Below are positions 50,247-58,847 of a stretch of DNA of 64,000 bases, one piece after another. Origin of the DNA: Empedobacter sedimenti. Its GTDB lineage: Bacteria; Bacteroidota; Bacteroidia; Flavobacteriales; Weeksellaceae. The notes beneath the pieces were generated by a model, which was given only the letters and a program-made list of their open reading frames with translations, was not told where the DNA came from and did no database searches. Within the stretch, counting starts at the first letter, position 1, and each line of letters opens with the position of its first letter. The position numbers and the translations under genes are program-made. Location: the NCBI RefSeq assembly GCF_030005555.1, contig NZ_JASCQG010000012.1, positions 62,001-126,000 of the forward strand, in the 5' to 3' direction.

Positions 50247-50267
50247 AAGCTGAACTGAATTCAGCTT
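50247..50267. terminator. Hairpin between convergent genes
   Basis: An 8-bp perfect stem, AAGCTGAA (50247-50254) with TTCAGCTT (50260-50267) and a 5-base loop, lies between the convergent Smr and esterase genes. There is no clean T-run, so its role as terminator is moderate. Confidence 0.5.
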
Positions 50268-50277
50268 CACTTTGATG

Positions 50278-50928
50278 TTAAAATCTCTTGATCCAATCCA
50301 TCAGATCATAATAATTTTGAGGAACAATTCCATGTCCACTTCTGTATTCATGGTATTCGAAATTGATGTTCAACGATTTTAAGAACTCTTCTCCCATTCT
50401 ACCTAATTCTATTGGCAACACAACATCCTCTGTTCCGTGTGAAACAAAGAAATTTAAGTTAGAAAAATCTTTTGATAGATCAAAATCTCCAATAATTTTA
50501 TCTTCTGGATAACCACTAAGAATAGCTACATTTTTAATCTTTTCTGGATAATTTAGAGAAATTGCATAACTCAAAATTGCCCCTTGACTAAAGCCCATCA
50601 ATGTTACATTTGCTTCATCTAAATTCTCTTGCAGAACAATTGCATCAATAAACTCTACCAATTTATTACGAGACTCAACCGCTTGTTCTTCATCCATCCA
50701 TTTTTCATTGTTAACAAAGTTGATATCGTACCATGCAAAACCTCCATAAGGAATATCGTAACGAGCGCGAACACTTACGATATGAGCATTTTGCGGCAAA
50801 TCTTGCGCAAACGAAAACAAATCTTCTTCGTTACTACCATAGCCATGTATCAATACAAAAAGTGGCGTTTTATCTGTTTTAACAACTGGTAAACGTTCTA
50901 TATATTTTATTTCATTCAATTCTTTCAT
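50278..50928 (-). CDS. Alpha/beta-hydrolase esterase (phospholipase/carboxylesterase family)
   Basis: A 216-residue serine hydrolase. The oxyanion region is VLIHGYGSNEEDL-type FVLIHGYGSNEEDL, the nucleophile elbow is LMGFSQGAILS, the acidic residue lies in GTEDVVLP, and the catalytic histidine is in SGHGIVPQ. No signal peptide, so it is cytoplasmic. It belongs to the carboxylesterase family that cleaves short acyl esters or deacylates proteins; the real substrate is unknown. Confidence 0.92.
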   Translation of the reverse strand: MKELNEIKYIERLPVVKTDKTPLFVLIHGYGSNEEDLFSFAQDLPQNAHIVSVRARYDIPYGGFAWYDINFVNNEKWMDEEQAVESRNKLVEFIDAIVLQENLDEANVTLMGFSQGAILSYAISLNYPEKIKNVAILSGYPEDKIIGDFDLSKDFSNLNFFVSHGTEDVVLPIELGRMGEEFLKSLNINFEYHEYRSGHGIVPQNYYDLMDWIKRF

Positions 50929-50967
50929 ACTAAATATTTTTAGCGAATTTAATTCTAATTTATAAAT

Positions 50968-51002
50968 AAAAAAACGGCATTCAATTGAACTGAATACCGT
51001 TT
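50968..51002 (-). terminator. Terminator after the NUMOD4/HNH gene
   Basis: A 12-bp stem with one wobble pair (50972-50983 with 50991-51002), with a 7-base loop, is followed on the minus strand by a T-run. It fits the end of the minus-strand gene at 51043. Confidence 0.75.
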
Positions 51003-51042
51003 CTCTATTACAAACGTTGCAAATTTATCTGTAAATTATATT

Positions 51043-51627
51043 TTAAATCTCGACATGCCCCCAGTTTTCACCAGATTTTATACGATATAATTGCATTTCA
51101 CTAATCCCGAATTGTTTTGCAATCAATCTCAATCGTGTTTTACGATTTGGATTGGCTAACATTTTCTTGATTCGAATAACATCAGTTGTTGTTAATTTAT
51201 TACCATCCATTTTCTGACGTGTTTTTTTCGATTTTTCAATTCCATCTTCATATAAAGGACTATTCATAAAATGATCTCGGAACTCTTCTTTCGTTCCCCA
51301 TTTTAGATTCGTCACATTATCATTATCTTTTACAAAATCAATATGCAATAAATAGGTTTGATCTTCTGTTGGTGGCGGTAAAAATTTTTCAGCAACAAGA
51401 TGATAAATCAAATTTTGAGTATACTTTTTACGACCAACTTCATCCTTATAACTGTAACGCAAAATTCTATATCCGTTTACATAACTGCCTTTTAAAAGTC
51501 TACCATCTTCTTCCAAATCGTATTGATAACTAACCAAACGTCCGAAATTGGAAATTGCATAATTATTTCTTAAAGTACCTTTTAGTTCTACTTCTTTAAA
51601 CTCTTCTCCAACAAGTATCTTTACCAT
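51043..51627 (-). CDS. NUMOD4/HNH-type endonuclease-like protein
   Basis: A 194-residue protein. The N-terminal part has the NUMOD4-like pattern YAISNFGRLVSYQYD and the HNH-like part has LLHIDFVKDNDNVTNLKWGT. A C-terminal helix-turn-helix (TRLRLIAKQFGISEMQLYRIKSG) follows. Such proteins resemble free-standing homing endonucleases, and many lineages keep them without evident homing. The first catalytic His is present (HID) but the second is not obvious, so activity is uncertain. It lies next to the interrupted DUF2400 gene but outside the island. Confidence 0.78.
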   Translation of the reverse strand: MVKILVGEEFKEVELKGTLRNNYAISNFGRLVSYQYDLEEDGRLLKGSYVNGYRILRYSYKDEVGRKKYTQNLIYHLVAEKFLPPPTEDQTYLLHIDFVKDNDNVTNLKWGTKEEFRDHFMNSPLYEDGIEKSKKTRQKMDGNKLTTTDVIRIKKMLANPNRKTRLRLIAKQFGISEMQLYRIKSGENWGHVEI

Positions 51628-51761
51628 TTGTTATTATTTATTGTACAAAATCTACGAGGTAATTAGTAAGATGAAATCGAATTTAGTTTTTTTCAACTAG
51701 TTTATGCGTTAAAAAACACTTAAGTTAATCTTAAAAAACACAATTTTATATAATGCTTTAC

Positions 51762-52022
51762 TCAAAATCCTTCAAAAACACCCAATCCAAATAACGCAAA
51801 ATCATATTTCACTGGATCATTTATATCCATTTCACGCAATTTTGTATCCAATTCTTTTAACGCTTTTGCATCGTTTTGTTTTCGAATCAAAATATTAAGT
51901 TTTCGGGCAACATTACCTGAATGAACATCCAAAGGACAAGAAAGAATAGAAGTTGGTATGGATTTCCAAATTCCTAAATCAACACCTTGTTTGTCATCCC
52001 GAATCATCCAGCGCAAATACAT
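51762..52022 (-). pseudogene. TIGR02757/DUF2400 family protein, C-terminal fragment cut by island insertion
   Basis: The fragment reads MYLRWMIRDDKQGVDLGIWK, followed by ILSCPLDVHSGNVARKL and DPVKYDFALFGLGVFEGF, the conserved C-terminus of the TIGR02757 (DUF2400) family, whose full-length members are about 250 residues. Only 86 residues remain from the first ATG. In frame upstream, R-A-N continues the family pattern and then the homology stops at about 52030. The N-terminal two thirds is missing and should lie beyond the other end of the island. Confidence 0.85.
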
Positions 52023-52048
52023 GTTTGCACGTATAAATAAGGTAGCAA
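52023..52048. other. Probable attachment-site junction of the BREX island
   Basis: This is the 26-base gap between the DUF2400 fragment and the stop codon of the serine recombinase. Homology to DUF2400 ends at the codons for Arg-Ala-Asn just inside it (about 52023-52031). The crossover of the large serine recombinase should therefore lie near CGTGCAAAC. The exact core needs the other junction, outside the window. Confidence 0.55.
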
Positions 52049-53794
52049 TTAATTAATATAGTCAATTAACTGTAACTCTTTCAAATTTATGGTATAATCA
52101 TTAACATCAAAAGGAGTATCCTTTATCACTTCATATTCTAACGCTATGTCATCAACGTAGTCACTATTAGAAAAATAATCATCTTGGTTCATCTTTAAAT
52201 CAAGAAATTTTTTATTTTCTAATAAGGGAGTAATAAATTTTTGTGTGTGATTTTCTTCCAGTTTGTTTAACAAATCATTCTTTTGAATTTTATTTTTTGG
52301 TAATAACAGATTAAACTGTTCCATAATTTTTGTAGAATGAAACATTAGTGGTGTTGGGAATCCGGAAAACAAAATTTCAACAATAAATTCATTCGTAGAA
52401 AATTGTGAATGAATCTTAATATAATTTATGGTTTTATTAACGATGTCTTTTAGTTGTTGTTTACTAATATTTTTATAATTTAATTGTTGAATCTCCTTGA
52501 TTTCATCTACAGGATTGTTTGTATTTATTGTCAACAACTCATTTTTATACAAACTTATATCATGTTCTAATTGAGCGATTTCTTTAACAATATTATTGAA
52601 TCTTTCATGTAAATCTTCATCCTGAGAATCATCTATAGTATCAATAAAATTAAGTAGTTTCGTTTTACGTGTTTTTAGATTTTTCAAATCTCCTTTAGAC
52701 TTTTTGATTTGATTTCCTAATTCCTTCTTCCTTTGATCTTGTGAATAAGTTTTAGATAAAACATCATCAAAAATTGTCGATAAAAAGATTAAGTTAACAA
52801 TAAATGTATCAAACTTTTTAATGGTTAAATTAATTGAATCACGACATTCAATTTGTACTTGATGGTTCCTATTACTACAACGATATACAGAAGTTCTACT
52901 CGACGGTTTGTGCATTCCGACATATTTATGAACTCCTCCACATTGACCGCAAATCATTTTATCACTTAAAAGATAAGAATACTTATTCTTAACACCAGAT
53001 TTGATCATTTTATTAGATCGAAAATCTTGAACTTTATCAAAAATTAATGGATCAATTATATGAAAATCTAAGTCATAACGAACCCTATTTTCTATATCAC
53101 CTCTACTAAACCAAAATTCACCTTTATAAATTTTATTTTTAAGTATTCCATCTATTGTTGAACCAGACCATTTTTTATTCCCACTTTTGGTAATATAACC
53201 CCTAGCGGTCATTTTATTTGCTATTTCATAAACTCCAACTCCATTTATAGATAAATCAAATATTTCTCTTACAATTTTTGACTCATGTGGAATCTCTCTA
53301 AAATTATTATTTTCATCACGACCAATTCCAAGAGCTTTTACTCCATGTGTTTTACCTTTGCTAACTTTTAATCTATTAGCCGATTTTACTTTTTGAGAGG
53401 TTACTTCGGCGTAAAAACTATTAATTAACGACATAATGTTGGCATTGAACATACTTTGTGGATCTGTGAGTTCAATTTTTTGGTTTCCTAAATAAAATTC
53501 AACTTTATGATTTATACATTCACCAGAAAACAAAACCCAAACTCCTAATTTACGTTCAACTCTTGCTTGGTCTATAGCATAGAAATGTGTGATTTTTTTC
53601 TTTTTGATATCCTTCAGGAGGCGCAATAAACTTGGACGGTTTTCATCGGTACCAGTTATACCTTTGTCTTCATAAATTTCATAAGGTATGTTAAGACTTT
53701 TAGCTAATTTTATTCCCGAAACTGTTTGATCTTCGATGGAAAAATCGTTCTTGTTTGTTTTGGCGTTTGATGTTCTTACGTAGATTCCGAGCAT
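52049..53794 (-). CDS. Large serine recombinase (site-specific integrase)
   Basis: A 581-residue recombinase. The N-terminal resolvase domain has the catalytic serine in YVRTSNAKTN (Ser9), the conserved arginine in QARVERKL and RPSLLRLLKDI. The middle recombinase domain (about residues 160-260) has KNKIYKGEFWFS. Four cysteines at about 280-317 (MICGQCGG ... YRCSNRN ... ECRD) form the zinc ribbon, followed by a coiled coil. It lies against a disrupted gene, so it is the likely integrase of the island. Only 26 bases separate its stop from the host-gene fragment. Confidence 0.95.
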   Translation of the reverse strand: MLGIYVRTSNAKTNKNDFSIEDQTVSGIKLAKSLNIPYEIYEDKGITGTDENRPSLLRLLKDIKKKKITHFYAIDQARVERKLGVWVLFSGECINHKVEFYLGNQKIELTDPQSMFNANIMSLINSFYAEVTSQKVKSANRLKVSKGKTHGVKALGIGRDENNNFREIPHESKIVREIFDLSINGVGVYEIANKMTARGYITKSGNKKWSGSTIDGILKNKIYKGEFWFSRGDIENRVRYDLDFHIIDPLIFDKVQDFRSNKMIKSGVKNKYSYLLSDKMICGQCGGVHKYVGMHKPSSRTSVYRCSNRNHQVQIECRDSINLTIKKFDTFIVNLIFLSTIFDDVLSKTYSQDQRKKELGNQIKKSKGDLKNLKTRKTKLLNFIDTIDDSQDEDLHERFNNIVKEIAQLEHDISLYKNELLTINTNNPVDEIKEIQQLNYKNISKQQLKDIVNKTINYIKIHSQFSTNEFIVEILFSGFPTPLMFHSTKIMEQFNLLLPKNKIQKNDLLNKLEENHTQKFITPLLENKKFLDLKMNQDDYFSNSDYVDDIALEYEVIKDTPFDVNDYTINLKELQLIDYIN

Positions 53795-53810
53795 AATTAG
53801 GATTTATACT

Positions 53811-53818
53811 CAAAATTA
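53811..53818 (-). promoter_or_regulatory. -7 promoter element of the recombinase gene
   Basis: The minus strand reads TAATTTTG, matching TANNTTTG, 16 bases before the recombinase start codon. A T-run lies at the -33 distance. Confidence 0.45.
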
Positions 53819-53897
53819 CGAATTTTCAAAAAGTGGAAAAAAAAATTATTATCTCATATAATTCACTATTTTTACCTCATTCGATTAAAATTTCTAA

Positions 53898-54110
53898 ATG
53901 AATAGGATCAAGGAGGTTATAGAAAAGAAAGGAATAAAACAAACCTGGTTGGCTGATCAATTAGGCAAAAGTTATAATATGGTAAACGGTTATGTACACA
54001 ACAGGCACCAACCATCATTAGAAACTTTGTACAAAATTGCAACCGTTCTTTCTGTGGAGGTAGAGGAGTTATTAATGAGCGTTAATGATTATAAAAACAA
54101 CAATGGGTAA
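53898..54110 (+). CDS. Small XRE-family helix-turn-helix regulator
   Basis: A 70-residue Cro/C1-type DNA-binding protein. The HTH reads IKQTWLADQLGKSYNMVNGYV, followed by PSLETLYKIATVLSVEVEELL. There is no other domain. It is divergent from the recombinase and its stop overlaps the brxA start by 8 bases, so it is probably the regulator of the BREX operon. It differs from the WYL-domain BrxR regulators described for some other BREX loci. Confidence 0.9.
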   Translation: MNRIKEVIEKKGIKQTWLADQLGKSYNMVNGYVHNRHQPSLETLYKIATVLSVEVEELLMSVNDYKNNNG

Positions 54111-54678
54111 ATATATTAATGAGTATAAATTTTCGTTAACAGGTGGATCCTTATTGTTGGATGAGATGATCTTAGTGAATCAGTGGCTAATTGATAACGA
54201 TGCAACCATCGATCAATTTCAATTAGAGAATTTGGGTAAAGATCGAATAAAAACTAGTAAACGCGAATTTGCTGAGATCAAGCTTCGTATAGGACAACTA
54301 TCATCTGAAGAACGTAAACTTTTAAGTGGTGGAACGTATGATATTCAGAAGTTAATTGCTTATATTTCTTGTGTAAGATCGTACCGTATTCTACGTGAAT
54401 TCATAGATGAAGTGATTTTAGATAAACTTTCAATTTTTGATCATAACTTAACAGACTATGACTATCAAAAATTCTTTAATAACAAAGCAGATCAGAATCC
54501 AAGAATTGAAAAGTTAGCAGATTCCACTAAAGACAAGGTGAAACAAGTTTCGTTTAGAATACTTGTTCAATCTGGATTATTAGACGATATCAAAACTAAA
54601 ACAATAATAAAACCTATATTAGATTTCCCTTTACAAAGTATTCTAAGTGAAGATGATTTAAAATACTTATTACAGTAG
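54103..54678 (+). CDS. brxA: BrxA, BREX type 1 protein (DUF1819)
   Basis: A 191-residue protein starting MGKYINEYKFSLTGGSLLLDE, the typical DUF1819 opening. I prefer this start at 54103 to the ATG at 54085, which adds six residues unlike the family. BrxA is a small DNA-binding-like protein required for BREX-based phage defence. It is followed by brxB after two bases, in standard type 1 order. Confidence 0.92.
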   Translation: MGKYINEYKFSLTGGSLLLDEMILVNQWLIDNDATIDQFQLENLGKDRIKTSKREFAEIKLRIGQLSSEERKLLSGGTYDIQKLIAYISCVRSYRILREFIDEVILDKLSIFDHNLTDYDYQKFFNNKADQNPRIEKLADSTKDKVKQVSFRILVQSGLLDDIKTKTIIKPILDFPLQSILSEDDLKYLLQ

Positions 54679-54680
54679 CT

Positions 54681-55280
54681 ATGAGTGATGAACTACAAAT
54701 TAAACGAGATTTTGATACCATTTTTAATATTACTTCCTCTGCTGGATTTCTAAAAATGGAATCATTGAATGGTGAGATTCCGTTTTGGATTGCACCATAT
54801 GAGGTGAAGTTACATAATGAGTATGAGAAACAAATTGAGAACCTAAGGAAGAAATTAAAAACTAATTCAATCCAAGCATTAGTAATCGATTTATTTGAAT
54901 TATCATCGGAGATAATATTCGAGGATTTCTCGATTGACCAAATCGAAAAATTGGAACAAAGGAAGAATAAGGATCAATTTAAACGTGCATTACAAGCGAC
55001 TTTAAATATTCATGAAATATTCATACCTAAAATTAAAGAAAGACTTGGATCAGAATATTATGATCTTTTGATTTTAAAGAACGTAGGAAGTCTATATCCA
55101 TTTATGCGTTCGCATACTATATTAAACAACTTACAAAGTGCCATTAAAACAAAACCTGTATTAATGTTTTATCCGGGTACTTACACCGGACAGTCACTAA
55201 ACCTTTTTGGGGAGTTGATGGACGATAATTACTATAGAGCAAACAACATACTAAAACATAAAAAATTCATCCATGAGTAA
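54681..55280 (+). CDS. brxB: BrxB, BREX type 1 protein (DUF1788)
   Basis: A 199-residue DUF1788 protein. The C-terminal half has the family block SLYPFMRSHTILNNLQSAI, then VLMFYPGTYTGQSLNLFGEL and DDNYYRANN. BrxB is essential for the BREX system; its biochemical role is unsettled. Its 3' end overlaps brxC by 8 bases (ATGAGTAA), consistent with a single transcript. Confidence 0.93.
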   Translation: MSDELQIKRDFDTIFNITSSAGFLKMESLNGEIPFWIAPYEVKLHNEYEKQIENLRKKLKTNSIQALVIDLFELSSEIIFEDFSIDQIEKLEQRKNKDQFKRALQATLNIHEIFIPKIKERLGSEYYDLLILKNVGSLYPFMRSHTILNNLQSAIKTKPVLMFYPGTYTGQSLNLFGELMDDNYYRANNILKHKKFIHE

Positions 55281-58200
55281 ATTTAAACAGCTTTTTCTTA
55301 ACGATTACAGCAGACCTATTGAAACGGTTGTAAAAGCTGATGACAAGGAACATATTTATACTGAAGTTAAAGAATACGTTGTAACGAATGAGATCCAAAA
55401 ACGTATTACAAATTTCTTTGAAGCATATAATGATCAAGCCACAACTAATGGGGTTTGGATTAGTGGTTTCTTCGGTTCAGGTAAGTCTCACCTGTTAAAG
55501 ATTCTTAGCTATGTACTTGAAAATAAAATTGAAAATGGTGAAGCTTTAGGACAAATTTTTGCAAACAAAATCCAGGATGATCCGAAGTTAAAAGCAGATA
55601 TTGAAACTTCATTATCTAAATACCAATCGGAAAGTATTTTGTTTAATATTGATCAACATGCTCAGATTACTTCTAAGAAAGATAATGATGCTATCTTACA
55701 GGTTTTCTACAAAGTGTTTTACGATCATCAAGGTTTCTTTGGATTTGCTCCCCATGTTGCAGAGTTAGAATCATATTTAACAGAAGAAGGTGTTTACGAT
55801 CAATTTAAAGTTGAATTTGAAAATGAGTTTGCTAAACCGTGGATTGAGGCACGTAATAAATATTCACACCCTTTAGTAGAAGAAGCAATTACAATTGCGT
55901 GTGCTAAGGTGTTTAATAAGCCTGAAGAACAATTCGAAGGGTATTTAGACAAATTAGAAAATCAACTGAAGTTTTCAATCGAAGATTTTGCAAATCGAGT
56001 ACAAAAGTATATCAATAGCAAAGGGAAGAAATTTAGACTTAATTTCTTTGTCGATGAAATTGGTCAATATATTGCCGATAACGGAAGCCTAATGTTGAAT
56101 CTTCAAACTATCGCAGAATCTTTAGATACCAAATGTAATGGTAGATCGTGGGTTATTGTAACATCACAACAAGATTTAGAGGCGGTAATTGGTGATGAAA
56201 CAATCAAACAGAACCAAGATTTTTCTAAGATCCAAGGTCGTTTTGCAATCAAGATTCCATTAACCTCATCAAATGTAGATGAAGTAATTGAAAAACGTTT
56301 ATTAGAGAAAAATGATACTGGTAAAAGTGAGTTAGGATCATTTTATACGAAAGAAAATCAGAACCTGAAGACACTTTTGAGTTTCTCTGAACATGGTGTA
56401 CAATTCCTTGGGTACAATGACACGAATGATTTTGTAAATAAATATCCATTTGTTCCATATCAATTCGATTTGTTCCAACAGTGTATTAAGTCATTGTCTA
56501 AACATAATGTATTCCAAGGACAAAATGCATCTGTAGGGGAACGTTCAATGTTGGGAGTGTTTCAAGAGGTTTTAAAATATATTCCAGAAGACAGCTCAAT
56601 CGAACATTTGGTATCATTTGATCAACTGTTCAATGGTTTAGAAACAGCATTAATCTCTAATGCCTACAATTCAATTTTATTAGCAAATAATCAATTAAAG
56701 CATAATCCACTTGCTATCCGTATTCTGAAAGCATTATTCTTAGTGAAATACTACGATAGTTTTAAAGCGACACAACGTGATGTAATGGTGTTACTTTTAG
56801 ATGATGCTACGGTTGATTTAACGAAATATACAGAACAGGTTGAGCAAGCACTTACTTTATTAGAAGAACAGTCTTATATTCAACGAAAAGGGGATTTCTA
56901 CGAGTATTTAACGGATGAAGAGAAAGATGTTGAGGAAGAAATTAAATCAACTGAAATTGATTCATTAGCAATTGAGAAAAGTATCAACGAATATGTTTTT
57001 GATGGAATAATCAAAGAAACTAAATTAAAATATTTTTTTAACAAACAAGATTTTGAATATTCTCGATACGTTGATGGTACACTAATGAACAACCGTGATC
57101 GTGAGATTAAAATTCATATAGTTACACCAGTATTTACTCAATATTCTAATGACAATTATTTTACTGGTAATACAGTAGCAGAAAATGGATTGTTGTTTAT
57201 TAAATTGCCAGAAGACAAACGATTACTTTCTGAAATCCGTATGATCAATAAAACGGAATCTTACATTCGTAAAGCAAATTCGAATGCAGCAAGTGATTCG
57301 GTGCGTAGAATTTTAATGGAGAAAGGGAATCAATTAACGGAGCGTAAAGCAGCAGTGATACGTTTACTTGAACAATTGATTCCAAAAGCTACCTTCTATT
57401 TAAATGGACAAGCTTATTTTGGTTCTACATCAAATGATGCTAAAACAAAGGTCTTAGATGCATTCCAAAACTTAGTTGAAGTTGCTTATTCAGATTTAAA
57501 GTTAATTGGTACAGCTAATTATGATGAAGGGCAATTAAACGTGATTATGAATCGTTCATCAGCTGAATTATTTGGTGATGATGAAACATCATTAAATGAT
57601 GCAGAGAAGCGTGTATTATCATTTTTAGAGCGTCGTAAACAAGGACAAGAATTAACAACATTATCAGCGATTAAAGATATGTTCCAAACGAAACCTTATG
57701 GTTGGAAACCGTTGGCAACATTTTGTATCGTAGCATCATTATATAAACGTGGTAAAATTGAAGCTAAAAAAGATTTCACAATCTTAGATGATAAAGCCTT
57801 CCTAAGAAGTTTAGATAACAATACAACTTGGAATGCAACAACGATAGAGGTTCAAGTAGAAATTGATCCACGCAAACTGAATCAATTAAAAAGCTTACAC
57901 AACGATTTATTCAACGAGTCAAATGTTGGGATAGATCCTCGTAGTATTGCTCAAAATTTCAAACAAAAAGTTAACGAAGAATCAATTAAGGTTAAAGGAT
58001 ATTTAAACCAAGCTTCAAATTACCCATTTTTAAGTATTCTGAGTACGTTTAAAGATAGTTTGGATATAGTATATCAATTAGATCAGAATAAGTTATATGA
58101 AGAGCTTAATAGCTTTGAAGATGAGTTGTTAGACTTTAAGGAAGATGTGTACGAAGCGATCCAGGAATTCATGTCTGGAGAGCAAAAAAATATCTTTGAT

Positions 58201-58845
58201 AGCGTTCGTTTATTCTTAACAGGTAATACGTCTAATTTCAATTTTGTCGAGAAACAAAAGATCGAAAAATTAGAAGGAATATATAATGATGCTAAACCAT
58301 ACGCACAAAATAAAATGCGTGATGCTAAAGCGTTAATGGATGAAATTAAGAAAGAGGTTTTAGAGATCATTAAACAAGAACGTACACAAACTATTGATGC
58401 TTTCGAGAAGACAATTCAAAAGTTGATGGATGATGAGCTATTCAATGAATTAAAAGAAAACCAAAAGGATATTATTTTAATTCCATATCGTGAGAAGATT
58501 GAATCTTCAAAGGATGAACGTTTCATCGAATCATTACAATTGGCACGTAAAACATTAGAAGAAATGTATACGAACTCTATGAATAAGATCGTCGAATTCA
58601 TTGAGAAAAACAATCCTCAGCCATATCCTGATGAACCACAAGTTGGTACTGGTGATAATACAACTCCAGTAGTAAAAGAGCCTGTTGTTAAACCAAAAAG
58701 CTTTATCAATAAAACAGAAGTTTTAAAGCTCGTAAAGTTTACGAAAGCTCGTTTGGAAAGTGCAGATGATGTGGAAGCTTACATTACTGAATTAAAAAAC
58801 AAAATGATCGAACAAATTAACCAAGACAAAAATATTACGCTATAA
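55273..58845 (+). CDS. brxC: BrxC, BREX P-loop ATPase
   Basis: A 1190-residue ATPase, typical of BrxC. Walker A is GFFGSGKSHLLKIL (residues 65-78) and Walker B is LNFFVDEIGQ (around Asp261-Glu262). Long helical segments follow, with a coiled-coil-rich region from about residue 890. BrxC is required for BREX exclusion of phage DNA and cooperates with PglX and PglZ. It ends 2 bases before pglX. Its codon use looks like the surrounding BREX genes. Confidence 0.95.
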   Translation: MSKFKQLFLNDYSRPIETVVKADDKEHIYTEVKEYVVTNEIQKRITNFFEAYNDQATTNGVWISGFFGSGKSHLLKILSYVLENKIENGEALGQIFANKIQDDPKLKADIETSLSKYQSESILFNIDQHAQITSKKDNDAILQVFYKVFYDHQGFFGFAPHVAELESYLTEEGVYDQFKVEFENEFAKPWIEARNKYSHPLVEEAITIACAKVFNKPEEQFEGYLDKLENQLKFSIEDFANRVQKYINSKGKKFRLNFFVDEIGQYIADNGSLMLNLQTIAESLDTKCNGRSWVIVTSQQDLEAVIGDETIKQNQDFSKIQGRFAIKIPLTSSNVDEVIEKRLLEKNDTGKSELGSFYTKENQNLKTLLSFSEHGVQFLGYNDTNDFVNKYPFVPYQFDLFQQCIKSLSKHNVFQGQNASVGERSMLGVFQEVLKYIPEDSSIEHLVSFDQLFNGLETALISNAYNSILLANNQLKHNPLAIRILKALFLVKYYDSFKATQRDVMVLLLDDATVDLTKYTEQVEQALTLLEEQSYIQRKGDFYEYLTDEEKDVEEEIKSTEIDSLAIEKSINEYVFDGIIKETKLKYFFNKQDFEYSRYVDGTLMNNRDREIKIHIVTPVFTQYSNDNYFTGNTVAENGLLFIKLPEDKRLLSEIRMINKTESYIRKANSNAASDSVRRILMEKGNQLTERKAAVIRLLEQLIPKATFYLNGQAYFGSTSNDAKTKVLDAFQNLVEVAYSDLKLIGTANYDEGQLNVIMNRSSAELFGDDETSLNDAEKRVLSFLERRKQGQELTTLSAIKDMFQTKPYGWKPLATFCIVASLYKRGKIEAKKDFTILDDKAFLRSLDNNTTWNATTIEVQVEIDPRKLNQLKSLHNDLFNESNVGIDPRSIAQNFKQKVNEESIKVKGYLNQASNYPFLSILSTFKDSLDIVYQLDQNKLYEELNSFEDELLDFKEDVYEAIQEFMSGEQKNIFDSVRLFLTGNTSNFNFVEKQKIEKLEGIYNDAKPYAQNKMRDAKALMDEIKKEVLEIIKQERTQTIDAFEKTIQKLMDDELFNELKENQKDIILIPYREKIESSKDERFIESLQLARKTLEEMYTNSMNKIVEFIEKNNPQPYPDEPQVGTGDNTTPVVKEPVVKPKSFINKTEVLKLVKFTKARLESADDVEAYITELKNKMIEQINQDKNITL

Positions 58846-58847
58846 CC

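Noticed and set aside
53898-54110. The small HTH protein as an antitoxin of a toxin-antitoxin pair
   Set aside because: No toxin-like gene is next to it; it overlaps brxA, so a BREX regulator is more likely.
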